DNA of 11,180 nucleotides, taken from the NCBI GenBank assembly GCA_949296785.1, contig CASFRQ010000128.1, positions 1 to 11,180 on the forward strand, in the 5' to 3' direction. Made by a program: the position numbers and the translations under genes. Under the pieces are notes generated by a model, which had not been told where the DNA came from, did not search any database, and saw nothing but the letters and a program-made list of their open reading frames with translations. Origin of the DNA: an uncultured Alphaproteobacteria bacterium. Lineage in GTDB: Bacteria > Pseudomonadota > Alphaproteobacteria > CASFRQ01 > SAAU01. Below are positions 1 to 5,395 of this stretch, piece by piece; the first letter of the stretch is position 1; every line of letters starts with the position of its first letter.

Positions 1-1
1 C

Positions 2-544
2 GATTCTAATCCTCAGATTTTAAAAAAAGCAAAAAAAAGTGGCTTTCAGACAGTTTCAAAGAGCAAGATACTTTCTCGTTCAGATATATTGATATGCGCA
101 ACAGGAAATAAGTCCATAACAGACGTTGATTGGCAATTTATCAAACGGGACTGCTTTATTTCCTCTTGCACCTCTAATGACGATGAATTTGACTTCGGCA
201 ACATTCACCCGGAAAACGAAAAAGAAATCGGCTTCAAAATCAAAAAAATCATGGGCATCAACCTGATAAACGACGGAAACGCTGTTAATTTCGTATATTC
301 AGCCACACAAGATCAAATGCTGCTGCCTTATTTACATTTAACTCACACGGCCTTAACGGAATGTGCCATCTGCCTTGATAACGGGAAGGAACTTCAAACT
401 AAAAAAGTTAATTCTCTGGATATCGGTACGGAAAAGAAATTAATTTCTGATTTTATAAAAACCTTAAGAATCTCCAAAAATCAGAAAATCACCGATAATC
501 TGAATTTTATCAACCAACTAAAAAGAACCTGCCTGGATCGGTGA
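2..544 (+). CDS. S-adenosylhomocysteine hydrolase-like NAD-binding protein, 3' part
   Basis: The frame is open from the window edge, so the true start and the N-terminal part lie upstream; about 180 codons are visible. The order of motifs follows the NAD-binding domain of adenosylhomocysteinase. A DSNPQ segment stands where the family has VDP, then a 'GFQTVSK' strand, then 'ILICATGNKSI', which matches the family's TTGNxDII turn. Further on, 'DGNAVNF' and 'LTHTALTECAI' match the family's GRLVNL and SFTNQVLAQIE segments. The usual GHFDxEID motif is replaced by a CTSNDDEFDF segment, and the canonical C-terminal KPDxYRY end is absent. It is therefore probably a divergent relative rather than the standard SAH-cleaving enzyme of the methyl cycle. 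The substrate-binding domain is outside the window, so function cannot be tested here. The gene converges on the metallophosphoesterase gene, 19 bases apart. Family assignment is fairly secure; the reaction is unknown. Confidence 0.6.
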   Translation, partial: DSNPQILKKAKKSGFQTVSKSKILSRSDILICATGNKSITDVDWQFIKRDCFISSCTSNDDEFDFGNIHPENEKEIGFKIKKIMGINLINDGNAVNFVYSATQDQMLLPYLHLTHTALTECAICLDNGKELQTKKVNSLDIGTEKKLISDFIKTLRISKNQKITDNLNFINQLKRTCLDR

Positions 545-563
545 TTTTCCGGCAATTTTTCCC

Positions 564-1715
564 TTATTTTTTTCGCTCCAAAGTAATCAAAGTAATTTCC
601 GGAGTCGTAAACAAGCGGACAGGCAACCCTCCCCATAATCCCGTACCGGAAGACAGGTACATCCATGAATCCCCTTTTTTGTACAAACCTCTCAAATATC
701 CGTCGTTTGTTGCTCTGGCCCACAAATCAAAAGGAAATCCCACCTGCCCGCCGTGCGTATGACCCGAAAGCTGCAAAGCAACCTTATTTTCCGCTGCTTT
801 ATCAAACGCTTGAGGATAGTGAGAAATAAGAATTTTGGGAGCTTTTTCTTCCCCCCATTGAAAAATGGAATCAATATCCGGCTTCTTTGTTCTTCCCGTC
901 GTTCCTCCCAGGTTAAACATACTGTCTAAACGCAGACGAACACTCTTCCTATTTAAAACAGGCAAACCGTTTTCCTCATAAAACGCCTCCCAATTGACGG
1001 CATCTCTGAAATAATCATGGTTACCGAAAGCAATCCAGACACCCAACGGAGCCCTTAAAGACTTAAGAGGCATTATCTCATCCGCCAGTTCATTCACCGT
1101 CCCGTCCGTCAAATCCCCGGCTATAACGACAATATCCGGCTTGGCGGCGTTCGTTTTTTCTACCACTTGCGTCAGCCATTTTTTTCCAAACGAGGACCCG
1201 ATGTGTAAATCTGACAAAAGCGCTATTTTCAAAGGCTTCCAATCTTGAGGCAACAACTTTGACTCAATACGCACTTCTTTAATATCGGGAACCTTCCTGC
1301 CGTTATAAATACCGGCCGCCGTAAAAGTGACGGTAAACAGAAAAATACAGGTTATCTTAAAAACAGGAAAAGACTTTTGACTCAAAAAAGCAGTCGGCAA
1401 CTTGCCTTTAAACGGCTTTAAGGCCGCTGCCTTGGTATATAAAAATATCGCAATATCCGAAAAAACAATAAGGAAAAAAGCAATAAATATAAAAGTTTGA
1501 CAACTGCCGGCCAAGACTTGTCTTAAATATGGTATCTGCGTAAAATCAAAGAAAGGAGAAAACAGAGCGTTTAATAAAACTCTTTGAGAAAAGACCGCCA
1601 AAATAAAAGAAAGAAGAATTTTTATCCATACCGATACCCGAAGAGGTAAAACCATTTTCAAGATGATGACCAATGCCATTAAACCTGTTCCGAAATTTAA
1701 AACGATATGAAACAT
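564..1715 (-). CDS. Membrane-anchored calcineurin-like metallophosphoesterase (YkuE/YaeI type)
   Basis: The 383-residue product has about four hydrophobic segments in its first 140 residues (roughly 11-30, 33-50, 72-95, 119-138), followed by a soluble metallophosphoesterase domain. All five signature blocks are present: SDLHIG with metal ligands D169 and H171, GDLTDG with D201, GNHD at 231-234, SHYP at 298-301 and SGHTHGG at 327-333. These are the two-metal site residues of calcineurin-like phosphoesterases, so the enzyme should be active. The N-terminal membrane anchor plus this C-terminal domain is the YkuE/YaeI-like arrangement, whose members hydrolyse phosphoesters, some of them lipid-linked; the substrate here is not readable. 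The ATG at 1715 has an AAGGG ribosome site about 8 bases upstream. It is probably transcribed from the promoter at 1768-1796, which sits over the terminator of the upstream gene. Confidence 0.88.
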   Translation of the reverse strand: MFHIVLNFGTGLMALVIILKMVLPLRVSVWIKILLSFILAVFSQRVLLNALFSPFFDFTQIPYLRQVLAGSCQTFIFIAFFLIVFSDIAIFLYTKAAALKPFKGKLPTAFLSQKSFPVFKITCIFLFTVTFTAAGIYNGRKVPDIKEVRIESKLLPQDWKPLKIALLSDLHIGSSFGKKWLTQVVEKTNAAKPDIVVIAGDLTDGTVNELADEIMPLKSLRAPLGVWIAFGNHDYFRDAVNWEAFYEENGLPVLNRKSVRLRLDSMFNLGGTTGRTKKPDIDSIFQWGEEKAPKILISHYPQAFDKAAENKVALQLSGHTHGGQVGFPFDLWARATNDGYLRGLYKKGDSWMYLSSGTGLWGGLPVRLFTTPEITLITLERKK

Positions 1716-1732
1716 CCTCTTTTCCCTTACAC

Positions 1733-1768
1733 AAAAAAATAGAGACGAAAAATAAATAACCGTCTCTA
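1733..1768 (-). terminator. Intrinsic terminator after the 1814-2182 gene
   Basis: A perfect 8-bp stem (TAGAGACG at 1740-1747 with CGTCTCTA at 1761-1768) is followed on the minus strand by seven Ts (1733-1739). It ends the transcript of the small gene 1814-2182 only about 20 bases before the metallophosphoesterase start. Confidence 0.75.
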
Positions 1769-1796
1769 CTTTAAACTTTCATCGGAGTTATTACAA
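1768..1796 (-). promoter_or_regulatory. Putative promoter of the metallophosphoesterase gene, overlapping a terminator
   Basis: On the minus strand TTGTAA (1791-1796) and TAAAGT (1768-1773) are 17 bases apart. Transcription would start near 1761, at the end of the 5' arm of the terminator stem. The new transcript would therefore lack that arm and could not form the hairpin that stops the upstream transcript. The -35 match is imperfect. Confidence 0.45.
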
Positions 1797-1813
1797 GATA
1801 CTTCTCTAAAAAA

Positions 1814-2182
1814 TCAGATTTTACCTTTAATTCTATCCGCCATGGCCTTCAAAACTGTTTTTTCCATTTTTTTATTTGCTTCTTTATCCTTTTTACGCTC
1901 TTTGATAATTCTCCTCGCTAAATGACAGGACATTCTGAAAGTCGCCCCGGAATGATCCGTACTCATATTCGGTAACAATTTGAATTGCAGACCGATAGGA
2001 GATTTTTCAAATAAAGAAACGCCTAATTCCGTTTTGGCAACCTTTGCAATTTTCAAAGCCTCTCCGTACAAAAAAGAGGTATATGAAGAATTTCTATTGG
2101 CATCAAAATCCTTCTTCAAAGCGGAGGGCAACGCTTCATATATTTTCTTTTCCTCTTCTTTGTTTTGATTTGAATCCGCCAT
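1814..2182 (-). CDS. Small soluble protein of unknown function
   Basis: I do not recognise this 122-residue protein. It has no signal peptide and no membrane segment. The first 30 residues are strongly charged (N-terminal NQNKEEEKK). The middle (about 30-90) is mixed and probably folded, with 'SPIGLQFKLLPNMS' and 'MSCHLARRI' as the most distinctive stretches. The last 35 residues are rich in Lys and Arg and probably helical, which could bind nucleic acid or ribosomes, but that is only inference from charge. The start is well supported: AAGGAG lies 8 bases before the ATG, and a promoter is visible at 2217-2244. It is a single-gene unit closed by a strong terminator at 1733-1768. The open frame, ribosome site, promoter and terminator together make it a real gene. 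Confidence 0.8.
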   Translation of the reverse strand: MADSNQNKEEEKKIYEALPSALKKDFDANRNSSYTSFLYGEALKIAKVAKTELGVSLFEKSPIGLQFKLLPNMSTDHSGATFRMSCHLARRIIKERKKDKEANKKMEKTVLKAMADRIKGKI

Positions 2183-2216
2183 TTTTATCTCCTTGTTTTA
2201 TTTAATTACTCATTTT

Positions 2217-2244
2217 ATATTAAAACTTTTTTTAAAAAAGTCAA
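2217..2244 (-). promoter_or_regulatory. Putative sigma-70 promoter of the 1814-2182 gene
   Basis: On the minus strand TTGACT (2239-2244) and TAATAT (2217-2222) are 16 bases apart. The spacer is almost entirely A and T. The element lies about 35 bases before the start codon. Confidence 0.6.
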
Positions 2245-2286
2245 TTTTTTTGTTTAATACCCTTTTTCCTTTTACAAAAAAATTGA

Positions 2287-2315
2287 TTGACGAGGAAAGA
2301 AAAATAAGCTACTTT
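2287..2315 (+). promoter_or_regulatory. Putative promoter of tRNA-Ser
   Basis: TTGACG (2287-2292) and TACTTT (2310-2315) are 17 bases apart. This puts the start near 2322, leaving a leader of about 19 bases before the mature tRNA. The promoter and the one at 2217-2244 point away from each other. Confidence 0.55.
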
Positions 2316-2340
2316 AACATCCATTGCTGATACATGTGTT

Positions 2341-2429
2341 GGAGAGTTGGCAGAGCGGTAATGCAGCGGATTGCTAATCCGTCATCCTGTTAAAGGGATG
2401 CACAGGTTCGAGTCCTGTACTCTCCGCCA
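2341..2429 (+). tRNA. tRNA-Ser (anticodon GCU)
   Basis: The 7-bp acceptor stem is GGAGAGT (2341-2347) with ACTCTCC (2419-2425), followed by discriminator G and an encoded CCA (2427-2429). The anticodon loop TTGCTAA carries GCT at 2373-2375, which reads AGC and AGU serine codons. The long variable arm (CATCC with GGATG, 2383-2400 region) is the class II feature expected of tRNA-Ser. The T arm GGTTCGAGTCC is intact. It has its own promoter and terminator, so it is transcribed alone. Confidence 0.97.
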
Positions 2430-2431
2430 TT

Positions 2432-2467
2432 AAAAATAACCTATTAATTTGTTAATAGGTTATTTTT
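2432..2467 (+). terminator. Intrinsic terminator after tRNA-Ser
   Basis: A perfect 16-bp inverted repeat (2432-2447 with 2452-2467, core AATAACCTATTAA) closes on a 4-base loop and ends in a T run, right behind the tRNA. A close copy of this hairpin follows the lipoprotein gene at 3355-3390. Confidence 0.85.
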
Positions 2468-2500
2468 ATTTCTATCTCCAGACGACGAGAGAAATAATAT

Positions 2501-2527
2501 TTGACTTAAATCAATTTAAATTATACC
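2501..2527 (+). promoter_or_regulatory. Putative promoter of the structured RNA and lipoprotein unit
   Basis: TTGACT (2501-2506) and TATACC (2522-2527) are 15 bases apart, shorter than optimal. Taking the -35 as TTTGAC at 2500 gives 16. Transcription would start near 2534, just before the first hairpin of the RNA element. This agrees with the RNA having a defined 5' end there. Confidence 0.5.
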
Positions 2528-2535
2528 CTTTTTTT

Positions 2536-2724
2536 GCAACGGTTGATGACCGTTGTGAGGTTTGAAACCCTCTTAATGGTTATCTGTTTATTACAGATGT
2601 AAAAACTACCTTTTTGCCTAAAGGCAGGAAGGTAGCTAATAAGATAGATTTATCAAATACACTACACTATTACCATTAATAGGTTTCAACTTCCTGCCAC
2701 CTCTCATCAAGGTGGTCTTTTTTT
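2536..2724 (+). ncRNA. Structured RNA element: leader switch or small RNA upstream of the lipoprotein gene
   Basis: About 190 bases without a gene hold a dense set of perfect inverted repeats. The helices are: P1, CAACGGT 2537-2543 with ACCGTTG 2549-2555. P2, TTGAAACC 2562-2569 with GGTTTCAA 2682-2689. P3, TTAATGGT 2573-2580 with ACCATTAA 2672-2679; P2 and P3 stack into a 16-bp long-range stem with a small internal loop. P4, ATCTGT 2582-2587 with ACAGAT 2593-2598. P5, CTACCTTTTTGCC 2606-2618 with GGCAGGAAGGTAG 2623-2635, 13 bp with two G-U pairs and a UAAA loop. The element ends in the terminator at 2697-2715 followed by a T run. It has a promoter just upstream and sits 28 bases before a start codon. 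It is too short for RNase P RNA and has no tRNA-like ends as tmRNA has. I do not recognise a known riboswitch core. It could be a cis-acting leader for the lipoprotein gene, a trans-acting small RNA, or both. Confidence 0.65.
2697..2724 (+). terminator. Intrinsic terminator ending the structured RNA
   Basis: CCACCT (2697-2702) pairs with AGGTGG (2710-2715) around a 7-base loop, and T-rich sequence (2716-2725) follows at once. It lies between the RNA element and the lipoprotein start at 2753, so expression of the lipoprotein from the visible promoter requires read-through or antitermination. Confidence 0.8.
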
Positions 2725-2752
2725 TATTATAACTATAAAAGGAAGTTGTTAT

Positions 2753-3328
2753 ATGAAAAAATATATTTTATTTTTTAGTCTCTTATTTTTGTCAGCCTGC
2801 TGTACTCTGTTCAGCGGCTCTTCCCAATCCATCACTTTTGATTCCAATGTAAAAGAAAAAATAAAAATCTATGTTAACAGTCAATTGGTTTGCACTCATA
2901 CACCATGTGTTGTTGATGTAGACAGGCAAAAAGGCCCTATGACGATTATTGCCAAAGCCGACGGGTATGAAGATGCCGTTCTTCAAAACAAAACAAAATT
3001 AAATCCTCTGTTTTGGTTAAATATTATAGGACACATCTACTCTTCAACAACTGATTTTGCGACAGATTCAATGTGGAAATATTCTCAAAACGGTATTTAT
3101 ATCAATATGGAGAAAAAAGACATGAGCGTTGCAGAAAAAATACAATTTGAGAAAGACGCCAAAATTCGGCACTATGCCCTCTACAGTTATGCAGAGCTTA
3201 AAGCGAACAATCCTGAATATATGAAAGCTTTGGCAGGCTTAACGGAAATGAATAAAACAGAACTGAACGAGATTATTAACTCTTCTTCAACTGAAGCTGA
3301 ATTAGCTAATAATTTGATAAAAAAATAA
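2753..3328 (+). CDS. Small lipoprotein with PEGA-like segment
   Basis: The 191-residue product begins with a lipoprotein signal: Lys-rich N-end, hydrophobic core 4-13, and lipobox LSAC with the acylated Cys at 16. After cleavage it should be anchored by lipid in an envelope membrane. Residues about 25-80 look like a PEGA-type beta domain: 'KIYVNSQLV', a 'TPCVVDVDR' strand and 'TIIAKADGYED', the last matching the family's typical xGYE turn. Residues about 84-117 (WLNIIGHIY to GIYINM) follow the pattern common in small lipoproteins of this kind, with aromatic and Gly-rich membrane-like sequence before a last strand. The C-terminal 70 residues are charged and probably helical. The start is fixed by an AAAGGAAG ribosome site (2738-2745), 7 bases from the ATG. 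That site is complementary to part of the upstream RNA. Precise function is unknown; a structural or envelope role is inferred. Confidence 0.8.
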   Translation: MKKYILFFSLLFLSACCTLFSGSSQSITFDSNVKEKIKIYVNSQLVCTHTPCVVDVDRQKGPMTIIAKADGYEDAVLQNKTKLNPLFWLNIIGHIYSSTTDFATDSMWKYSQNGIYINMEKKDMSVAEKIQFEKDAKIRHYALYSYAELKANNPEYMKALAGLTEMNKTELNEIINSSSTEAELANNLIKK

Positions 3329-3354
3329 CTAAAAAAATCATCTTTTTCTTAAAG

Positions 3355-3390
3355 AAAATAACCTGTTGTTTTTGCAATAGGTTATTTTTT
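3355..3390 (+). terminator. Intrinsic terminator after the lipoprotein gene
   Basis: AAAATAACCTGTTG (3355-3368) pairs with CAATAGGTTATTTT (3375-3388) with one G-U pair, followed by Ts. Its core is nearly the same as that of the tRNA-Ser terminator at 2432-2467. The rest of the gap up to 3493 holds nothing I can support. Confidence 0.75.
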
Positions 3391-3493
3391 ATTTTAAATC
3401 CCTGTTTTTTCTCTGTCCGCAAGATGACGACAATACAGAAAATATTTATCTTGTTTGCTCTTTGGGGCGGTTTATTTTTTTGTCAGTTCCGTT

Positions 3494-3530
3494 CAATAAA
3501 GAAAAGCCGTTCGGAGAAAACAAACGGCTT
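3494..3530 (-). terminator. Intrinsic terminator after the Nudix gene
   Basis: AAGCCGTT (3504-3511) pairs with AACGGCTT (3523-3530), an 8-bp stem. Reading on the minus strand, the stem is followed by a T-rich run (complement of 3494-3503). It lies about 28 bases past the Nudix stop codon. Confidence 0.65.
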
Positions 3531-3557
3531 ATAATAAAGACAAATAACTCTTCATTT

Positions 3558-4025
3558 TCAGATGTTTTCCGGCTCTTTTTCAAGATCAACGACTTTCTCT
3601 ATCTTAAAGTTTTTATCATAAAAATAACTTTTTCTCACATACTTGCCGGACAGAATAAGAGGGAGGAAGTCTCGGTCAGCCGCCCGCATCTGATCATAAG
3701 GAATCTTATCCGCATCCTGCCAAAAAACATCAACCTCGTCGGAACTTTCCTTCAACTGCCCGGAAAAAGACGCACTTTTATAAATATGAACATAAAAATC
3801 CATTGTCGGAAATTCCACATAACCCACTTTCTCAAGGTTGCTGACCGTTAAACCGGTTTCTTCAAAAGTTTCCCGACGGGCACATTCCTCCATCGTCTCT
3901 CCCGGCTCTTTTTTCCCACCCGGAAAATTAACACCTCCCTTGTTAATGCCGCGGTGGTTACGCACCATGGCGAAACAATGCTTTTTGGTATCTTCTATAA
4001 GGCACAAGGACGCTTCTTTTTTCAT
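3558..4025 (-). CDS. MTH1-like Nudix hydrolase (oxidised purine nucleotide pyrophosphatase)
   Basis: The 155-residue protein has a complete Nudix box, G37-x5-E43-x7-R51-E52-T-F-E55-E56-T-G58-L, with every metal-binding and catalytic position filled. The C-terminal half resembles MTH1/NUDT1 rather than plain MutT: FWQDADKIPYDQM (101-113) and 'DFLPLILSGKY' (119-129) correspond to the human segment with W, IP, M, DD and FPLLL. In that family the enzyme hydrolyses 8-oxo-dGTP and related oxidised nucleotides to monophosphates and so prevents mutation. One difference is Arg (114) where MTH1 has Trp after the Met. Substrate choice is inferred, not shown. The start has AAGGAG 8 bases upstream and a promoter at 4054-4081. 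It is a single-gene unit, divergent from the MORN-repeat gene at 4181. Confidence 0.88.
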   Translation of the reverse strand: MKKEASLCLIEDTKKHCFAMVRNHRGINKGGVNFPGGKKEPGETMEECARRETFEETGLTVSNLEKVGYVEFPTMDFYVHIYKSASFSGQLKESSDEVDVFWQDADKIPYDQMRAADRDFLPLILSGKYVRKSYFYDKNFKIEKVVDLEKEPENI

Positions 4026-4053
4026 TTTAAAACTCCTTTTTACATTTTTTTAT

Positions 4054-4081
4054 ACTTTAATCTCAAAAAAATCCCTGTCAA
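4054..4081 (-). promoter_or_regulatory. Putative promoter of the Nudix gene
   Basis: On the minus strand TTGACA (4076-4081) and TAAAGT (4054-4059) are 16 bases apart. The -35 box is a perfect consensus. It is back-to-back with the promoter at 4120-4148. Confidence 0.6.
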
Positions 4082-4119
4082 CTTCTTTTTGTTATTCGTC
4101 AAACAAAAAAACAAAAAAC

Positions 4120-4148
4120 TTGACAAATAAAAGAAAACAAAATAATAA
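4120..4148 (+). promoter_or_regulatory. Promoter of the 4181-4840 MORN-repeat gene
   Basis: TTGACA (4120-4125) and TAATAA (4143-4148) are 17 bases apart, a near-consensus sigma-70 promoter. The sequence TTGACAAATAA is also found at the promoter of the second MORN-repeat gene (7662-7672). Confidence 0.7.
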
Positions 4149-4180
4149 TAAAAGAAACACTAAAAATATTAGGGGAAAAA

Positions 4181-4840
4181 ATGGAAAACGCGGAAATTTT
4201 CACGACAAAAGAAAAAACTTTCAAAAACGGTGCAAAATGCATTGATACCTACAATCAAGAAGGGCGACAGGCTCAACATGTTTTTATCCGTTCTAACGGG
4301 GAAAAAATTGAAACGGAATATTACAAAAATTGCAAAAGGACCTCCCATTACGCGCCGAACGGAACGATAAAAAGAACTGTCTACCTAAACGCTAAAGAAC
4401 AATCCGTCGTCATGTTTCGTTATGATGCCAACGGAAAGGTAATATACGAACTGACCGCTGAAAATTTGTCGGAAGCAAACGCTTTTATGACGGAGCATTT
4501 TTATGAAAATGGAAGACTCGTAAAAAAAACAGAAAAATCTCAAAACTTCCAATCTGTCATAAATTACAAAGAAAACGGAGATACGCAAATTCTCGCCTTA
4601 GAAAATGGACAGATTACGGCGGAAGTCGTGACATACGCCAATGCTGCGCAAAAGTTTTATAGATATGAAAACGGACATGTAAAAGAATTTAAATCCAGGG
4701 ATACCAACGGAAATATTATTTCTTGGAAAACTTTAAATCCGAAAACGGGCGAAATTGTCCGTGATTACGCCGAAGAAATGCGACAAGCGAATGACGCCGC
4801 CTTGTATACTAAAATAATCAACACCTCTGAAAGGGATTAG
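4181..4840 (+). CDS. MORN/YwqK-type repeat protein
   Basis: The 219-residue protein has no signal peptide or membrane segment. It consists of degenerate repeats of about 21-24 residues, each with an aromatic-x-x-N-G turn followed by a basic or hydrophobic strand: FKNG (14-17), SNG (38-40), YAPNG (57-61), YDANG (81-85), FYENG (107-111), YKENG (129-133) and YENG (162-165). This is the pattern of MORN_2 repeats in proteins often labelled YwqK-family antitoxins. That label is a database name, and no toxin partner is visible here, so a toxin-antitoxin role is not supported. The ATG has AGGGG five bases upstream and a near-consensus promoter at 4120-4148. The frame continues after the TAG stop with similar-looking residues, so the gene may be a shortened form of a longer ancestor. 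Confidence 0.75.
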   Translation: MENAEIFTTKEKTFKNGAKCIDTYNQEGRQAQHVFIRSNGEKIETEYYKNCKRTSHYAPNGTIKRTVYLNAKEQSVVMFRYDANGKVIYELTAENLSEANAFMTEHFYENGRLVKKTEKSQNFQSVINYKENGDTQILALENGQITAEVVTYANAAQKFYRYENGHVKEFKSRDTNGNIISWKTLNPKTGEIVRDYAEEMRQANDAALYTKIINTSERD

Positions 4841-5330
4841 TATTTTTATATAAACAGATACGACGAAAATAAAAAATATCTGATGAAGTTCTATGTGCCT
4901 CTTTTGAAAAAACAGGCAGAGGTAGTTTGTATAAATGTCTTAAGTACAGCGAATCGGAAAGTATTTTTCTGACTTTTACAACAAAGTACACAAGATTTTT
5001 GAACTTGATAAAAAAAACTTGTAAAAACGACAAAAATTTTACTTTCTGAAGAAAAACCGTAAAAATGACATGCGAATTCATATATCGGAAAGAGCCCGAC
5101 TTCGGAATATCTCAAAAATTAAATAAGAAAAGGTTCTGCTTTTTCTGTTTTGATTTTGATATCAAGAGACAGATATTTGCGGATTGAAAGTAAAGGCTCC
5201 TTTAAAAAAATATATTTTTATAACAGCGACAATTAAAAAATTTACGACAACAGGAAAATCCTCCAAAACCGAAATATTAGCTTTTAATCTCAAGACCGAT
5301 AAAACGGTATAATATTGGCATAAATGATTT
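4841..5330 (+). pseudogene. Probable decayed coding sequence behind the MORN-repeat gene
   Basis: No intact gene fills the 555 bases between 4840 and asd. In the same frame as the gene upstream, translation after the TAG gives a 43-codon open stretch to the TGA at 4970, including 'YINRYDENKKYLMKFY'. A second frame is open from 4873 to about 5047 with 'FEKTGRGSLYKCLKYSESE'. The first frame then resumes from about 5122 with 'RYLRIESKGSFKKIYFYN', a stop at 5234, and 'KIYDNRKILQNRNISF'. Tyr/Asn-rich strand-turn residues like these resemble MORN repeats broken by stops and frameshifts. None of the short minus-strand frames here has a convincing ribosome site. This is inference from composition and could be chance in AT-rich DNA. 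Confidence 0.3.
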
Positions 5331-5349
5331 AAAAAATTCCGGCTCGGAA
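5331..5349 (-). terminator. Possible intrinsic terminator of asd
   Basis: TTCCG (5337-5341) pairs with CGGAA (5345-5349) around a 3-base loop, followed on the minus strand by six Ts (complement of 5331-5336). It lies about 47 bases past the asd stop codon. The stem is short. Confidence 0.45.
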
Positions 5350-5395
5350 AAACTTTTTAACAGAAAGCATAACTAATAAGAAACCTTTATCAAGT

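Noticed and set aside
89..91. TTG at 89 as a start for the first gene
   Set aside because: The frame is open to the window edge, and residues before it continue the NAD-domain pattern, so this is internal to a longer protein.
2536..2600. Hammerhead-like pieces (GATGA, GAAA) in the structured RNA
   Set aside because: The required CTGATGA core and its three-way junction with the GAAA strand are not present in the right order.
2501..3328. Retron or other reverse-transcriptase-linked RNA
   Set aside because: No reverse transcriptase or effector gene is nearby; the adjacent gene encodes a lipoprotein.
3424..3534. Small frame of 36 residues with a hydrophobic stretch (starts MTTIQKIFILFALWGG)
   Set aside because: It has no ribosome binding site, and its last third is the translation of the Nudix terminator hairpin on the other strand. 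A chance frame is more likely.
4818..5115. Two minus-strand frames (4818-5081 and 4891-5115) in the gap before asd
   Set aside because: They are Phe/Leu/Lys-rich with no ribosome site, overlap each other, and look like the reverse of decayed plus-strand sequence.
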